A DNA stretch of 64,000 nucleotides, taken from Adiantum capillus-veneris. Lineage: Eukaryota > Streptophyta > Polypodiopsida > Polypodiales > Pteridaceae. Location: contig CM043950.1 in the NCBI GenBank assembly GCA_014529385.2, positions 153,504,445 through 153,568,444 of the forward strand, read 5' to 3'. A program made the translations under genes and the position numbers. Positions within the stretch are counted from its first letter, which is position 1, and each line of letters opens with the position of its first letter. A model generated the notes under the pieces. It was not told the DNA's origin. It made no database searches and saw nothing but the letters and a program-made list of their open reading frames with translations. This document shows, piece after piece, positions 12,042-24,569 of the stretch.

Positions 12042-12496
12042 CATCAAAATTATTTGTAGCTTCCAAAAATTTTGCAAAGCTAAATTGGCTGCCCAAGCAT
12101 GAGGGCACTGATGAGACATAACTACTGGTGCCACTCTTGTGAGATACTCTGGAAAAATTGCTTGCAGAGTTCTTGACATGTATGGGTAGAGGAAACCATG
12201 CGGGTGATAACTGCTAGTAGACCTTGGATTCCTTGCGATAGAGAATGAGTAGGCAACCACCTCATTGTTAGTCCTTAATCATCGTGGCCAGCTTTATGCA
12301 GACCTTCAAAAATACCCAAGCACAAGTAATAATAATAAAAAGCAGCACTTTGTTGCAAGGCTCTTGGCCATGCGATTAGAGTTGTGGGCAATGTCTTTAA
12401 TCATGCCAAGTGGCCACTTGTGGCCTCAAAGATCCAAAAATACAACCTTTGGCTCACCAAGTAGCAAGGCTAAAGAAATTTTAAGAATTTGGGTAG
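12042..12496. other. Unassigned coding-like stretch
   Basis: About 455 bp between the terminal fragment and the dispersed repeat. A - strand open stretch (to 12260) reads sensibly with mixed composition, including SRTLQAIFPEYLTRVAPVV and WAANLALQNFWKLQ, but I cannot assign a family. It may be a captured host gene fragment. No promoter or start can be supported. Confidence 0.25.
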
Positions 12497-13373
12497 CCAT
12501 TAAAATAAGAGCAGAGGGAGAGAGATTTGATGCATGCAAACAACCAATGCCAGTTTCATGGTGAGTGGGGTGGGGGTGGTTGCATGGTAGTGAACAAAAA
12601 AATGGGTAGCAGTTGGATTAACGTGGTCTTGATGAGTAGACGGGCATACTTTGGCATGCACAGTGTAAGGTGAAATGCCCATGGTCAGCGTGTCTAAGGT
12701 TCTATAGTGTTCGGGCCATGCTGCATCCATCTCTCTGATAGGTGATATTATTGTAAGCCTTCAACTCAAGCTCTTGTGGAACAGTCAGGGGGATGGACAT
12801 TGAGCACAAAACGGTAAGATTTTCAGCCACAATCACCCTATATACATGCTTACATATTATTGGCATCTCTCTATTCGTACACAAGAATCATTATCTCTCT
12901 CACTGCAAAAATCGTTTGTTTTATAATACATTCAAACCACTTTTCTCTCACTTATCATTACCACTGGGATTGTACTTGATCTGACTTATTATGGTCTTGC
13001 TATTAAGGACTCAAGATCTTCTCATGGGCAGCCCTATTAACAGGTCATGATCTGGATATATAAAAGCATAGCATACTAACATAAAAGGATAAACACTAAG
13101 CACAAACACCAATCGCTCATTCTTTGTGTTCTCCTTGAGCCTACTCTGTCGTGATCTTCACCTTTCTATGATGCTCAAAACCACAAAGCTTTCTTCAAAA
13201 CCTCACAATTCTGATGATAAGAAACCATTACTAATAATATTAGCATACTCTTACCATACCTACATCTACACGTGTACCTCCTCTACCGGCTCTATGGCAT
13301 GTGAAAAACGCTTGTTGCAAACAATATTTTAATGGAAAATTAACAAGAATTTAGCTAATCAAAGCTTGTCAAA
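12497..13373 (+). repeat. Dispersed repeat, copy A
   Basis: It aligns in direct orientation with 32814-34017. Both copies contain GGATATATAAAAGCAT (13053 here), a good TATA box, followed about 110 bp later by ATGATGCTCAAAACCACAA. The short ORF after it (13168-13332 here) keeps 26 codons in register between copies, with only silent changes. Copy B has roughly 320 bp of extra GC-rich sequence. Family unknown; it could be a duplicated gene 5' end or an LTR. Confidence 0.7.
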
Positions 13374-14060
<687 letters not shown>

Positions 14061-14189
14061 GTCATACATTGAGCAAGATTTTCCCACCTATTATCTGCAA
14101 TAAATAAGTGATTTTCCATTTCCATTACAAAAAAGTTACTCGCCAACGATCAACACCGAAATCTCCTCTGAAGATACAAATTTTGCTAG

Positions 14190-14453
14190 AAAGTATAGGG
14201 AATCTTCTAAGATCAAAATTTACTCAAATGCAGGCAGATAATGGGAAACAATAATAAGAAAAAGGTGTAGTAATGCAGTCAAGTGAGCCAACCTCTTCTT
14301 TAGTAGGTGGTCAAAGCAAGGAAGTTGCAGAAGAAGTTCAACTCAGAGAGACAACCACATCAAGAGAAACCAATTAATGTGACATTATTTGTTAGAATGT
14401 AGATAATATATCAAGAAAAGCAAACCTAAATCTAGACTTTCAGCTAGACAAAA
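14190..14453 (+). repeat. Second copy of element 1, left part
   Basis: It aligns with bases 1-~275, sharing AAATGCAGGCAGATAATG-like and AGTAGGTGGTCAAAGCAA-like segments. The copy stops at 14453 with CAAAA and resumes at 20677, after a 6.2 kb LTR retrotransposon. Confidence 0.8.
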
Positions 14454-14594
14454 TGTGAGATTGAGGGGACTAGAACCTGCAACTCACCACCCATCCATGC
14501 CCTATATATGCCCTACCTTGCTAATAATAGGGCATCCTTGATTACATGGCTCCGTCTGGCCCTTGGCTTGCTCGGTCTTACCCTAGGCCTGATA
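14454..14594 (-). repeat. 3' LTR of the LARD-like element
   Basis: 141 bp, matching 20535-20676 throughout, including AACTCACCACCCA and GGTCTTACCCTAGGCCT. Confidence 0.88.
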
Positions 14595-14612
14595 TTACTC
14601 CCCCCTTGGAGA
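14595..14612 (-). other. Polypurine tract of the LARD-like element
   Basis: On the - strand CCAAGGGGGGAGTAA directly precedes the LTR, the expected position for the plus-strand primer. Confidence 0.75.
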
Positions 14613-15769
14613 AGTGTTTTCTTCCTCAAAAACAAAATTGGTTGTATCTTCATAAGAACACTCATGTTTTCCACAGTGGAATCCTTCATGGATCCAGCTG
14701 TTTGTTTGACCAGAACATGGTTCAAAAGGAGGTTCAATGAAACCAAACTTAACATCTTGATTTTTCACACTGTTGTCCCTTTGCAATTGTCTTGTGTAAC
14801 TAACAAATAAACAGCATAGTGTGTAAAATCCATGTAGAACCCACATGAGCATGCTAAACGAGTAATCACAACAAAGATGTACTCCTAACAGTACCTCTTT
14901 TCACTTTCCATGAAAGTAACTGGCTGATGTAACTCATGAGCAAAGTATAAGTCCTTGACTTGTTATCGTATCACATCAATAAACATCCCCACCATAACTA
15001 GTGTTCAAGGTTGAGAACCTAACTTAATCAATGAAGAGACTAAACCTAGTCAAACACATGCTTTACCTTATGGTTAGCAAACTCCAACTAGAGCAATACA
15101 TTATTTTTAATTGGATTTCTTGGTGCTAATGTACGTGCTTTGCATATCCTTTAGCATAAGATTACACTTGTAATATGCCTATCCTCTTTGGATAACTGAT
15201 AGTACTGAGGTGTGTTTCCCCGTGGTTTACAGACAGCCTTCCTAAATGATTGGTAAACAGGGATCACAATGGTGTACAACATTGCTGAGGAATCAACAAT
15301 GTCATTGAATAACCATGTTGGTTAACTTGAAAGATCCACAAGCACCCAAACCGAGCCATGACCTCTATTAGTGATTGTTAGATCTATGTCATGAATGTGC
15401 ATGTGGTTTCTAATCAGCCTTTGCTAAACACTAGGACCCATAACACCTAGTGTGTATGCATTTAGCAAAAACAGATATGAACATGTATATCCATGTCTGT
15501 CCGTGGCCCTTGGTCTAACATTGGATCATAATGGAACGGGAAAAGCCATCAAACCTAGGTACCAATGAAACATGTACATCAACAAAACAGAGCCTTGCTA
15601 CGTGTATAAACAACCATCCATTAAAGCTGTTTAACAACACTTGGACCTTAGCAAGTCTCACTAGGTATCCGATAATTTTTTGCCACTGAAATTGTTCCTG
15701 ATATGACGTGTTCAGAATGGTCTTATAAACGGATTTGACTAGCACTTAGGGACTTTGTCACGACACAAT

Positions 15770-16468
15770 TAAAATAGCAAGCACCAATGTTAGTCCCCTT
15801 TGGGAGGCCACCCAATAGGCTTTAGGCACACCATGAGGGCAACATGAAGAGGAACTTGACAAGTGTCCTATATGATTTCTTTGAACCAAGCTTACCTTGT
15901 GTGAGGGTGTGTGTGTTCTCTCTCTACCCCCCATCTTGTAGGGCTTGCCCCCTCCTTGTAGGGATAGTTGTTGACTTTTGCACACCTTACCCTCAAGCAC
16001 CTTAGTCAGCAAGCATGACAAAGAACCTCAAGCTTGGGTAGTGTTCCCACAAGCACCTCATGCTCCCTAGTCGGCAAGCACGACAAGCCTCCTCAAGCAT
16101 CTTAGTCATCAAGCACGACAAGCACCTCAAGCACCTTAGTCAGCAAGCACGACAAGCACCTCAAGCTTGGGCCAGGTTCCCACCTCAAGCTCATCCCTAG
16201 CTTACCTAAGGTCAAAGGACTTTTTAACACTAACCTTTGGAGGTCTTCAATGAAGCTAACCCTAAGTTCTTTTAAGCTCCATTGGGTAGCCATGCTCTTT
16301 GACAGACCATCTCTCATTTGGACCCCTTTATCATTAGTCCCATGGTGAGATAGATTAGTAAGCACATGTCTATATTCTAACCCTTGTTCCCATTAATTCT
16401 CCCAAATTAAATGATCAGTTTAATATGAGAAAATCATTTGGGTTGGTTAGATATTAGATTCTATGACA
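15770..16468 (-). repeat. Partial LTR of the gypsy-1 family, nested
   Basis: It aligns with the right half of the gypsy-1 LTR: GGGAGGCCACCCAATAGG, a CTTGTGTGAGGGTGTG block, a TCTCTCTACCCCCCAT block, and the shared end AGATATTAG...TATGACA at 16468. No internal gypsy sequence accompanies it here, so it is a solo or truncated LTR. It contains a local tandem array (15975-16190) absent from the other copies. Confidence 0.7.
15975..16190. repeat. Imperfect minisatellite (~36 bp units)
   Basis: Repeats of a unit containing CACCTTAGTCAGCAAGCACG interleaved with CCTCAAGC(TTGGG) blocks, four to five imperfect copies, inside the partial gypsy-1 LTR. Confidence 0.7.
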
Positions 16469-16470
16469 AC

Positions 16471-16825
16471 TTTGAAGAACAAAAATGGATGAAAGCATTC
16501 AAGCTTATTCATCCGACTTGAAAAAGTCAAGTAAAGCATATTGAAAAATGGAAATAAACCAAATCATATGCGTACTTGGAGGTTGAACATAATGTTCACT
16601 TACTTGCAGTCACAATGCAAAAATGTATTTTAAACAGTACAACCCAAAATTCTTGGCTCTTACATGACCTTGTCATCTTCTTGAAGAGCAACAATGGATG
16701 AAAGCATTCACTCTTATTCATTTGACTTGAAAAAGTTGGATGAAAACATTCACTCCTATTGAAAAATGGAAATAAACCAAATCATATGCGTACTTGAACA
16801 TAACATTCACTTACTTGTAGTTACG
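16471..16825. repeat. Tandem duplication (~210 bp period)
   Basis: 16471-16620 and 16680-16825 share ATGGATGAAAGCATTCA, GACTTGAAAAAGT and AAATGGAAATAAACCAAATC in the same order. No coding signal. Confidence 0.8.
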
Positions 16826-18726
16826 TGGACATTGCAAACCTAAAACATACAACTAGAAAGATGCCTTACCAAGTCTTGATGATGTAGTAACTGGTAACCC
16901 TAAGTCCCGGGGAGTCCGCTAAGGAATTTATAATTAGGTACATTTACAAAAAAACGTACTTACATAAAGGGTTTTTCAATTCAAAAAGTGAAAATTTTCA
17001 TATGTAAGGGCTAATTTTTTTACAAACCTACATACATAATGGGTACATATAATACTTGAAATTATCAAGGTAAGGGATTATTTAAAATACCTCTTAGTTG
17101 CACGTGCTGTATGCAATTTTTTACATAGTGGACTCCCTAGGCCCTGGGTGTTGCCTTTGCAATCCAAACCTATTGATTACTTTTGCTTGGCTAGACTTTG
17201 CATGAAAATTTCTCAACTAGCAGTCAATGGTGATTGACAAACGCAGTCTACCATGTTCAAAAATATTGGAATCAAATGAGAAAGTTGATTTTGTCCACTA
17301 CCCTTTGGTAGATTGCACACTTCTTTCCTTAAAGTACAAATGTGCTAAGCTCAAATCATGACTCTCAACACTTATGGAGTGATTGTGTATTAGTTGGGTC
17401 ATATCCCTAAAAATACCACCCCTAGAAACAAATATATGTTGCAACTAAGAAACACATCTTGTGCAGTTGGAATCATATTCTCAACTAAGTCATGACAAAA
17501 CCTTCTTCCTTTATGAACAAAGGAAAAAGACGTCAAATACACCCAAAGAAAATAGTCATACTAGATTTTCTCAGGTGTTACCTACATGGAGGCTCTCTTA
17601 ATGTATTCATGTCTTCCCATTAATCAGTTGTTTGATAGCTAGGCCATGCCTACTTTCCACCCATAAAAACATTAGTGGGATTGGTTGCATCTTATCCATA
17701 GAACCAATATATAAAGTGATCATCGATGTATACATATACAACGATCGGAAGCCCATCCACCAATCTCAAAACTACATAGACAGAGTAACTGTTGGTTTTG
17801 TAAAAGCATATAATCGTATTTTCACGTCATGCATGCATATCAGGAAAAATGGATTAATAAGCCCTTAGATTTCATCACAATCTCAACCTTGTGAGCTACG
17901 GCTATACATGCCTTACAAGATTATACTGGCATAAATACATCACACTGCATTGTTGTCAAACTCCAACTGTGAACTTACATCCACTTAGTGCCAACTATTT
18001 GTGCCATTATCCTTGATCTAAAGTTAATTGATGATACCTTGGTACATAAGAGAAGCCTTGCTGCGCATAATGGTTGGAAAAGAACTTTGTGTTGTACAGT
18101 TGAGACGAGTGGTCATCGCGTGAGTCTGGCTCATAGCCCTATATGCTACGAAATTTAGAGCTATCAAATGTAACCCTTCATGCCATCATGGCTTGGGTCG
18201 TACCGACCTCCAAAAGAAAATCAAATAGACATGGTGCCAAGTTCCCCGAAGTTTGTATGCTAATAGCATAACCAAACCTTGGAAACTTCTATGCAAGATG
18301 CCCTGAAGTGAAGCCCATAAGTTCATCAAAAAGATGAGATAGAACGCAACCTAGAAACTCATAGCTAAGAGGTGCTCATGTTGACAAACATATGTCAAAG
18401 CAAAAAAATAATCAACCTTGTTGAAATTGTAATAGAGAATCGGCCTTGCCAAATCATAACTCTTATTGAGAATCATGAGATTTTCAAACATTGATACAGA
18501 TAGCATCTACAGCTTAGCTATCAAGTGTCATCTACTGCCAAACATTTCTTGATCAAAGCAACATTTTCTTATCAAGTTGGTAGGGTAAAAATTGCAAAAT
18601 CAAAAACCCAAGTTTAGTGTACTTACTAACTTTGTGGAATCTCTACGGTTAGAACCAGAAGTTGTAGTGCAGAAGTGTGTTTTCAATGTACTTCATATAC
18701 TTACTTTGCATGTACTCTAGGAGGTT
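16826..18726. other. Unannotated interior of the LARD-like element
   Basis: AT-rich sequence with no open frame above about 80 residues and no retroelement motif that I can recognise on either strand. It is part of the non-coding interior of the 14454-20676 element. Confidence 0.6.
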
Positions 18727-18767
18727 GTAAGTGTTAATTATGCATTGAATGCATAATTAACACTTAC
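18727..18767. repeat. Perfect 41 bp palindrome
   Basis: Two 20 bp arms, GTAAGTGTTAATTATGCATT and its exact reverse complement, around a single central G. A second partial copy of the left arm follows at about 18788-18816, so the palindrome is part of a short tandem duplication. Confidence 0.95.
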
Positions 18768-18895
18768 TTTGCGTGTACTCTAGTAGGTTGTAAGTGTCAA
18801 TTATGCATTGAATGCATAAACATGACTATGGAGTCGTGCTCCTGGAAGCCTTGCGTTAGAATATGTATTTCTAGAAATGATTATGCGCACAGCTA

Positions 18896-19310
18896 TGTGT
18901 TGCATTCACAAATATCCACCTGAATGTGACTGACATAAAGAGAAATTTTACCATGTGTATAAAGCAATCAAACTTTCTGAGAGCAAAAAGAAACCTTTGC
19001 AAGTCCTAAACTATATAGGTTATATATTGTTTCCTATACAAAGAATAGAGCAATTAGATAACCACTAAATGGCATAGGGACACTATTTTTTTTATGTTGT
19101 CCCATGCAGTCACAAATATTCACCTAAATGCAACTGACATAAGGAGAATCACCATGTGTATAAAAGCAGTCAACCTTTCTAAAGAGCAAAAAGAAACCTT
19201 TGCAAGTCCTAAACTATAGAGGTTATATATTGTTTCCTATACAAAGAATAGAGCAATTAGATAACCACTAAATGGCATAGGGACACTGTGTTTTTATGTT
19301 GTCCGATGCA
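18896..19310. repeat. Tandem duplication (~204 bp period)
   Basis: Two adjacent copies share CATGTGTATAAA, AGCAAAAAGAAACCTTTGC, GGTTATATATTGTTTCC and AACCACTAAATGGCATAGGG with few differences. The second copy starts near 19100. High similarity suggests a recent duplication. Confidence 0.88.
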
Positions 19311-20520
19311 ATCAAAGCATAATTTTTGTACCTTTGCTCGCTTAAACTCTGTATCTAAAAGTCTCCTTTTGGCCACATTGACCGAGACTTTTTCGACCTT
19401 TTCCCCTTGGGTGGCAACTGCATCCTGTGAGATATATGAGGAAACCAACTCTGTAAGTTACATTTGGAGATCATGTCACGTGACGTACTCCTTTGCTTCA
19501 AGTAAATTGCTAGTATCCTTTAGAATTTTCAATACACTTTTGGGAGGAGGAGTCGATTCCCTCAAGGAAAGTTTGAAATTGAAAAGATGATTCTCAGGTT
19601 ATGCCATATCTAGAAATCAAACATGGGGTCCATGATGCAATAGGAAATAATTACCTTAACAATATGATGCTTGGTTGTGCCTAATTGAAACCGGCACGGA
19701 TGATCTCTTGATTCAAGAACCTCATAGACGTAGTATGCACCATAGACGCTGATAATTAGCCTTGCTGCTCATTATGCCCGCAGCCGCAATTTGTAAATAT
19801 ATAGTCATTGAAAAACCAAGTTGTGCTTGGACTCTTGAATGTTCAAAATCTCCAAGTCGGTTTTAGGCATTTAATTTACTAGATTTGTCAATTTGTAGAA
19901 CGTTTGTCGAAAAAGACTATGTCTTGTCTCAGCTTTTTTGTAGACGGGAAAAACACCTCAAATGAAGGCCTTGGATATTAGACCTCAAAATCAAGAGATA
20001 AAATTATGCAGGCTACACAGAATTTTTTGTTTGCCAAAAGATATGTCAAAGTTTGCCGAACTCTTGCCAACAATCGGCACCTTGCTGGCTCCTATGTTGA
20101 TTGTGTATGCGTGGTGTGTGTCGGGGGTGGCCACACACCCTTGCTTACTTCAAAGGTAAAAAAAAAGACCTCACGATCGGCCATTGGTGTGGAAGCTTGA
20201 GGTCATCAATGGCTACACAATGAGTAGACTACGTCAGAGAGATAAAACACCCCTATGTGTTGCTCGTTGGATCGTGACCCTCTGACAAAAATTTCTCTTC
20301 TCTGCCCTGCAAACTCATCAAGCCCTTCTCCTCATGGTTCTATGCAAGTTTGAATGACCTCTTCCTTCCCCCTTTAGGGTTGCTGCACACGCAGTGTTGC
20401 CCCCCTTTGACCTCCTTTGCTTCACAAAAGGTTTTCTCCACGGTCTCTCCATGGTTCCTTTGGTACATGCACATACAAAAAGCATACAAGAGAGGTCCAC
20501 GACCCGTAGGCTCCCAAAAT
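19311..20520. other. Unannotated interior of the LARD-like element, 5' side
   Basis: This is the part nearest the primer-binding site (5' leader and gag position on the - strand). Open stretches up to 100 residues exist on both strands but none shows a gag fold, zinc knuckle or protease motif. It is best described as a non-coding leader. Confidence 0.5.
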
Positions 20521-20533
20521 AGCTCTGATATCA
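20521..20533 (-). other. Primer-binding site of the LARD-like element
   Basis: The + strand AGCTCTGATATCA is the complement of TGATATCAGAGCT, one mismatch from the initiator tRNA-Met 3' end. It abuts the LTR beginning at 20535. Confidence 0.75.
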
Positions 20534-20534
20534 G

Positions 20535-20676
20535 TGTGAGACTAAGGGGACTGGAGCGTGCAACTCACCACCCAATCATGTCCTATATAGGCCTTGCCTT
20601 GCTAGTAATAGGGCCCTCTTGACTGCATGGATCTGTCCTGGCCCTTGAGCTACCCGGTCTTACCCTAGGCCTAACA
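20535..20676 (-). repeat. 5' LTR of the LARD-like element
   Basis: 142 bp, starting TGTGAGACT and ending GGCCTAACA on the +. It is followed directly by the target duplication CAAAA. Confidence 0.88.
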
Positions 20677-20975
20677 CAAAAACCTCATATCTTTTTTCAC
20701 TTGGCAAGAATGTGGTCAACCGCAACTAGAAGATTCTCCAAGATTTATTATCATAACAAATGAGCAAAAAGTTGGGAAATCATTTTCACCACCATTCAAA
20801 TAGATTTTCACATCCTCAAAGCTCAATCTCATGTGATGACGATAAAAGATATACTAGACCACATTATATTGGGAATGCCACTAGCCTAGATATTTCTAGA
20901 GACACAGAGCTCACAAGAGATGTAGTTTTTAGAGACAACCAAGAATGAAAAGAACAAAAAAGTGTCACCGACGAA
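20677..20975 (+). repeat. Second copy of element 1, right part
   Basis: It resumes exactly where 14453 stopped and aligns with about 275-575: CACTTGG(C/A)AA, ATTGGGAATGCCA, AGAGACAACCAAGAATGAA. It is cut at 20975 by the transposon end fragment copy B. Confidence 0.8.
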
Positions 20976-21215
20976 AGACGCTATGAAAATCTCAAATTGT
21001 TTATCACAGCCTTTTACCGTGTTTTGTAGAGAGAGAGTCCAAAATGAGCTAGACAAATAAGCGAGAGGAGGGCGAGGTTTTTTTGTATTTCAGTTATTAT
21101 CGCGGATATTTTTGCGCATATTATCGCCAGTATTACCACGATTACTGCTATTGAAATTACCGTGTCTATTACCAAATCCTGCTTCAGCGCTTAAACATTC
21201 AAATTTTGGTGTTTC
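20976..21215 (+). mobile_element. Transposon terminal fragment 'copy B' (inverted to copy A)
   Basis: It begins GCTATGAAAATCTCAAATTG and reads as the reverse complement of 11794-12041. It includes the GTTTTGTAGAGAGAG block and five or six copies of a TATTACCRCG-like motif (21090-21180). It starts inside the second copy of element 1. The opposite end was not found. Confidence 0.5.
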
Positions 21216-22238
21216 TCTGTTTTTCTTGTTGATAAAAATTAAAGAACGTTATTTAAAATTTTTTAAAAATGAAAAAAATGATATTAAAACATGAAATTAC
21301 GATAACTAGCTATGTGGATAAACATGAAACTACGAAGGACCTGCTCCCTAAAGTTATGCATGTGCCTCCATGTAAAGCAAGCACTATCAGAGATGAGAAG
21401 TTAAACATGGGCGACATCTTCTGTTAAGACATGGGCATGATAGAGTGAAGTGTGCCCTCATTTTACCGTATCGTGGCACCTATGTTAGCTTCTTCAAGTT
21501 CTATCTTGCAATAATGTGCACGTGGCTTACACTTTTGTTATCAATTAAAGTAATCATTCCCACTTGATTAACATAATCTAGATTGTTTGTGGATGTGTTG
21601 GCTTCATCATCTTCGAATTCGTCATCCTCCATCTCATCATCATCATCATCATGGCAATCATCCTCGCTAAGACCAATTGTTTGGCATTGTCATTTTGTGA
21701 CACGTGCATAACGTGAAAATAAAAATATCTACCCCACTATTAATTTTTTTGATGTGTAGGACCAAATGCTATGATGTACATAGTGTGATATATAAGAAAA
21801 CGGATGCCATGATTGCAAGTGTATACATACCTTGTCGGGAAGGTGAGACCGAGGACGTGGCATGGTTGCATGTTTTAACACATTAAAGCATTCCCCAATT
21901 TTCTTTAGGATTTACAAATGTCAAGTGTTTTGAATTGGCATGCTCGTTTTGCCTAGAAAGTTCAATGGGGGCGATCTTGGTGGCCAAAAATAGCAGGTTC
22001 CGTACGCGGGCGTAAAATACATGTCCAAAGTGCTTACCAAGTGGGAAAATGAGGTTCAACATAAAATTTGAGCTAAAAGGAAATTTTTCTCAAAAAATAG
22101 GGATTTTTCCCAGCTCATTTGGACATTTTACAAACAAAAGGGGGCATTTTTGGGCAAAAAATGGATTGAAAATGACCATAACATGGTCAAAAATAGCACA
22201 AAATGGCTCAAAATTCCATATCTATGATGGTTCTAGCA
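21216..22238. other. Unannotated AT-rich stretch
   Basis: No recognisable gene. A (CAT)n run near 21625-21655 would encode an acidic Asp-rich segment on the - strand, without further homology. A + open frame at 22049-22336 runs into the LTR-like repeat and has low-complexity Lys/Phe composition. Confidence 0.5.
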
Positions 22239-22727
22239 TTGCTCAAGTTGAAAAGGAACTTATAGATCCAAGAATGAGATCATTTGGGGATATAATCAAG
22301 GAGATACATCCATTACAATCCACTGTGCTAATGTAGTCCCGTGCTGCTTCTACTACATGTTCAAGGCTGTAAAGCCTCCAATTAGGGTTTCCCCTCCTCA
22401 AATAACTACTTGGGCTTCTCTAATGAAGTTTTAAAGCCTCCATGAAATGGTCATGATAAATAATCGAAGCGTCAATTTAGGGTTTTTAACAGGTTGAACT
22501 AGCACTGCATCTTTTCAATTGGGAGCGAGGCTACATCTAATCTTCACACACACAAGAGTTTTGAGTTAATCTTGGTTCTTTTTCAAAGAGGAGCTTTCAT
22601 GGCTGGAGTTTTGTTCTTTTTTAGTGTATTTTTAGCTTCAAATCATGTACGATTGCTTGATTTTGCTACGAATCCTCACAGTCAGAGGCCCAGCACTTCC
22701 TAGCCACATTGCACACTTCTTGTCACA
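22239..22727 (+). repeat. 5' LTR of the gag-protease element
   Basis: It matches 30304-30757 through GCTCAAGTTGAAAAGGA, CCTCCTCAAATAACTACTTG and GGCTGGAGTTTTGTTCTTTT. It is followed by TTTTTGGTGAACCCAATGTG, a position where a primer-binding site is expected. Confidence 0.8.
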
Positions 22728-22771
22728 TTTTTGGTGAACCCAATGTGAAGTAGGCTAGGGTCTTTAAACCT

Positions 22772-24555
22772 ATGGAGAAACAAGATCAAGAGGAGGTGCG
22801 TTTTGATCCTATCACAATGCAATTGTTTCAAGCCTTTGCGGTGTCTATGCAAGGAGGGAGCTTTCCTCAACCAAAGCACTCCAATCAGTGAAATAAAATG
22901 GATCAATTCAATGGTAAAGATGTAACAAAGTATCTTTGTGGGTATGTAAAGGACATGGAACTGCATCGAGTGCCCGAAGCAAAGATGGTACAAAGTTTTG
23001 AACTAGCTGTGGTTCCCGAGATCAGAGAGCATGTAATGGGAATTAGAAATGAGCATGGGGTAACTTGGGAAGCATTCAAATTAGCCTTAAAGGAAGACTA
23101 TTTCATGGAGGACTCCGAAAGAGTAACAAAGAGGACTTGTTTTAGAGTGGGTAGTTTGGCTAAAAGAGGGTCTTTCACCTACCGAACTGCTAAGGTAATT
23201 TGAACGCCTCTATGATCAAATTTCAAGGAGTGAAAAGGCTACCCTAAACTCGAAGAAGACAGAGCTCTTTTTGCAGGCCGCACGTAAAGAGATTCAAGAG
23301 AAGTTAGAGCTACTACTTGAGGATAAGGATGTGGAACAAGGCTTAAAGACTGATTGGAATCAAGTTGAAGATGCAGCTTCACTGCTATCCAAGCAACAAT
23401 GACGGAGAGACAAGATGATACTTAGCCCTACTCAATCCCCACGCGTTCTTGAGAGTCCCATAAAGCTTGTTATTGTGGTTCCAAAGAGTGACAAGTCCAT
23501 TCTAGATTATATGGTCAAGGGAATGCAAGAGCTAAAGTTAAAGCGTACAAGGCTAGAAGAAAAGGGACAACCATGAGGTCAATCTATTGGGCAAAGACCT
23601 CAAAATAGAGAAGGCTTTGTAAATAGATGCATATGGTGTGATAGTATTGACCATGCAAGGAGGGATTGTGAAAGTTTCAAGGATGCCTTGATGAAGGAGC
23701 TTGTTTTCTTTAAAGATGGTAAGACTCACTTAAGTGAAACAGGTAATCTCTCGGGAAAAACTTTGGAAAAGGAGGGATGAAGAAGCTAGTTGAGGACATG
23801 GCTACTAGCCACGCCATCTCGATGGTTGAGGTAGTCGCCTATGGGTTGAAGGTGGAGCCTATTAAGAAAAAAGGATCGGTCAAGGTCGGAGAAGAGGAAT
23901 CTAATGGTATTGGAGGGCTATGTCCATGCACTATAGAATCTTCTATGAAGGGTAAAATGACTGCAGAGGTTTTACATGAAGCTGGAGACTGCATTCGTCT
24001 AGAATCAGGTTGGAACAACCCTATAGATTATTTTTTAGGGCATGCGTACATTGTCAAATGGCAAGCCAACGAGGATGTAATTGAAGAGAAACACAGACGT
24101 GAGAATGGGGATGAAGGCCCTTCAAAAAGGGCCACGAGGAGTGGAGGCAAAAATGACACAGTGCCTCCTAGATCAAGTTCTCCACAACAAATGTCGACCC
24201 TAAAGTGTCTATGCAGGAAGCCTCTAAAGAGAAGAAGAAGCAAGCAACAAAACCCAAAGCAAATGATCTAGCCTACAAACTCCAATCCGATATAGTGGTA
24301 GCAATAGATATCAAAAAGGTCTTGGAAGAGAGGATTTTGAAGAGTACGGTGGAATTTACCTTGGGTGAGGTCCTTGGCATAGCAAAGCGAGAGTTCCACA
24401 AAGGAATAATTGATATTATAAAGAGAAAGAGACATTCTCTTACTAATTCTATCCATGTGCAGGGTGAAGGAGACACTTTAAGTGCACAAGGTGGGTCTAT
24501 GGTGAGCAAGGTGAAGAAATTGTTGATGGATGCTACAAGTCTAGGGGAGGAGTAA
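22772..24555 (+). pseudogene. Gag of the gag-protease element
   Basis: It starts at ATG 22772 (MEKQDQEEVRFDP). After an in-frame TGA near 22890 comes MDQFNGKDVTKYLCGYVKDME and VTWEAFKLALKEDYF, the W-x-x-F/L pattern of plant gypsy gag capsid domains. A frame change near 23200 leads to LYDQISRSEKATL and a long Lys/Glu-rich region. A CCHC-type knuckle CIWCDSIDHARRDC lies near 23632-23675, with C-x2-C-x4-H-x4-C spacing. Further frame changes occur near 24240. The later segments resemble the linker of plant gag-protease polyproteins. Capsid-forming function is inferred; the copy is broken in at least three places. Confidence 0.7.
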
Positions 24556-24569
24556 AACATGTTCGTTTC

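Larger units (their letters stand above)
14454..20676 (-). mobile_element. Non-autonomous LTR retrotransposon (LARD-like), complete with TSD
   Basis: Two direct repeats of about 141 bp (14454-14594 and 20535-20676) bound 5.9 kb of internal DNA. On the - strand the LTR starts TGTTAGGCC and ends CTCACA. The primer-binding site (20521-20533, complement TGATATCAGAGCT) lies inside the right LTR and a purine tract inside the left one, so the element reads on the -. The 5 bp CAAAA flanks both ends (14449-14453, 20677-20681). No gag or pol is recognisable internally. Two LTRs that differ at roughly one site in six by eye indicate an old insertion. Confidence 0.85.
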
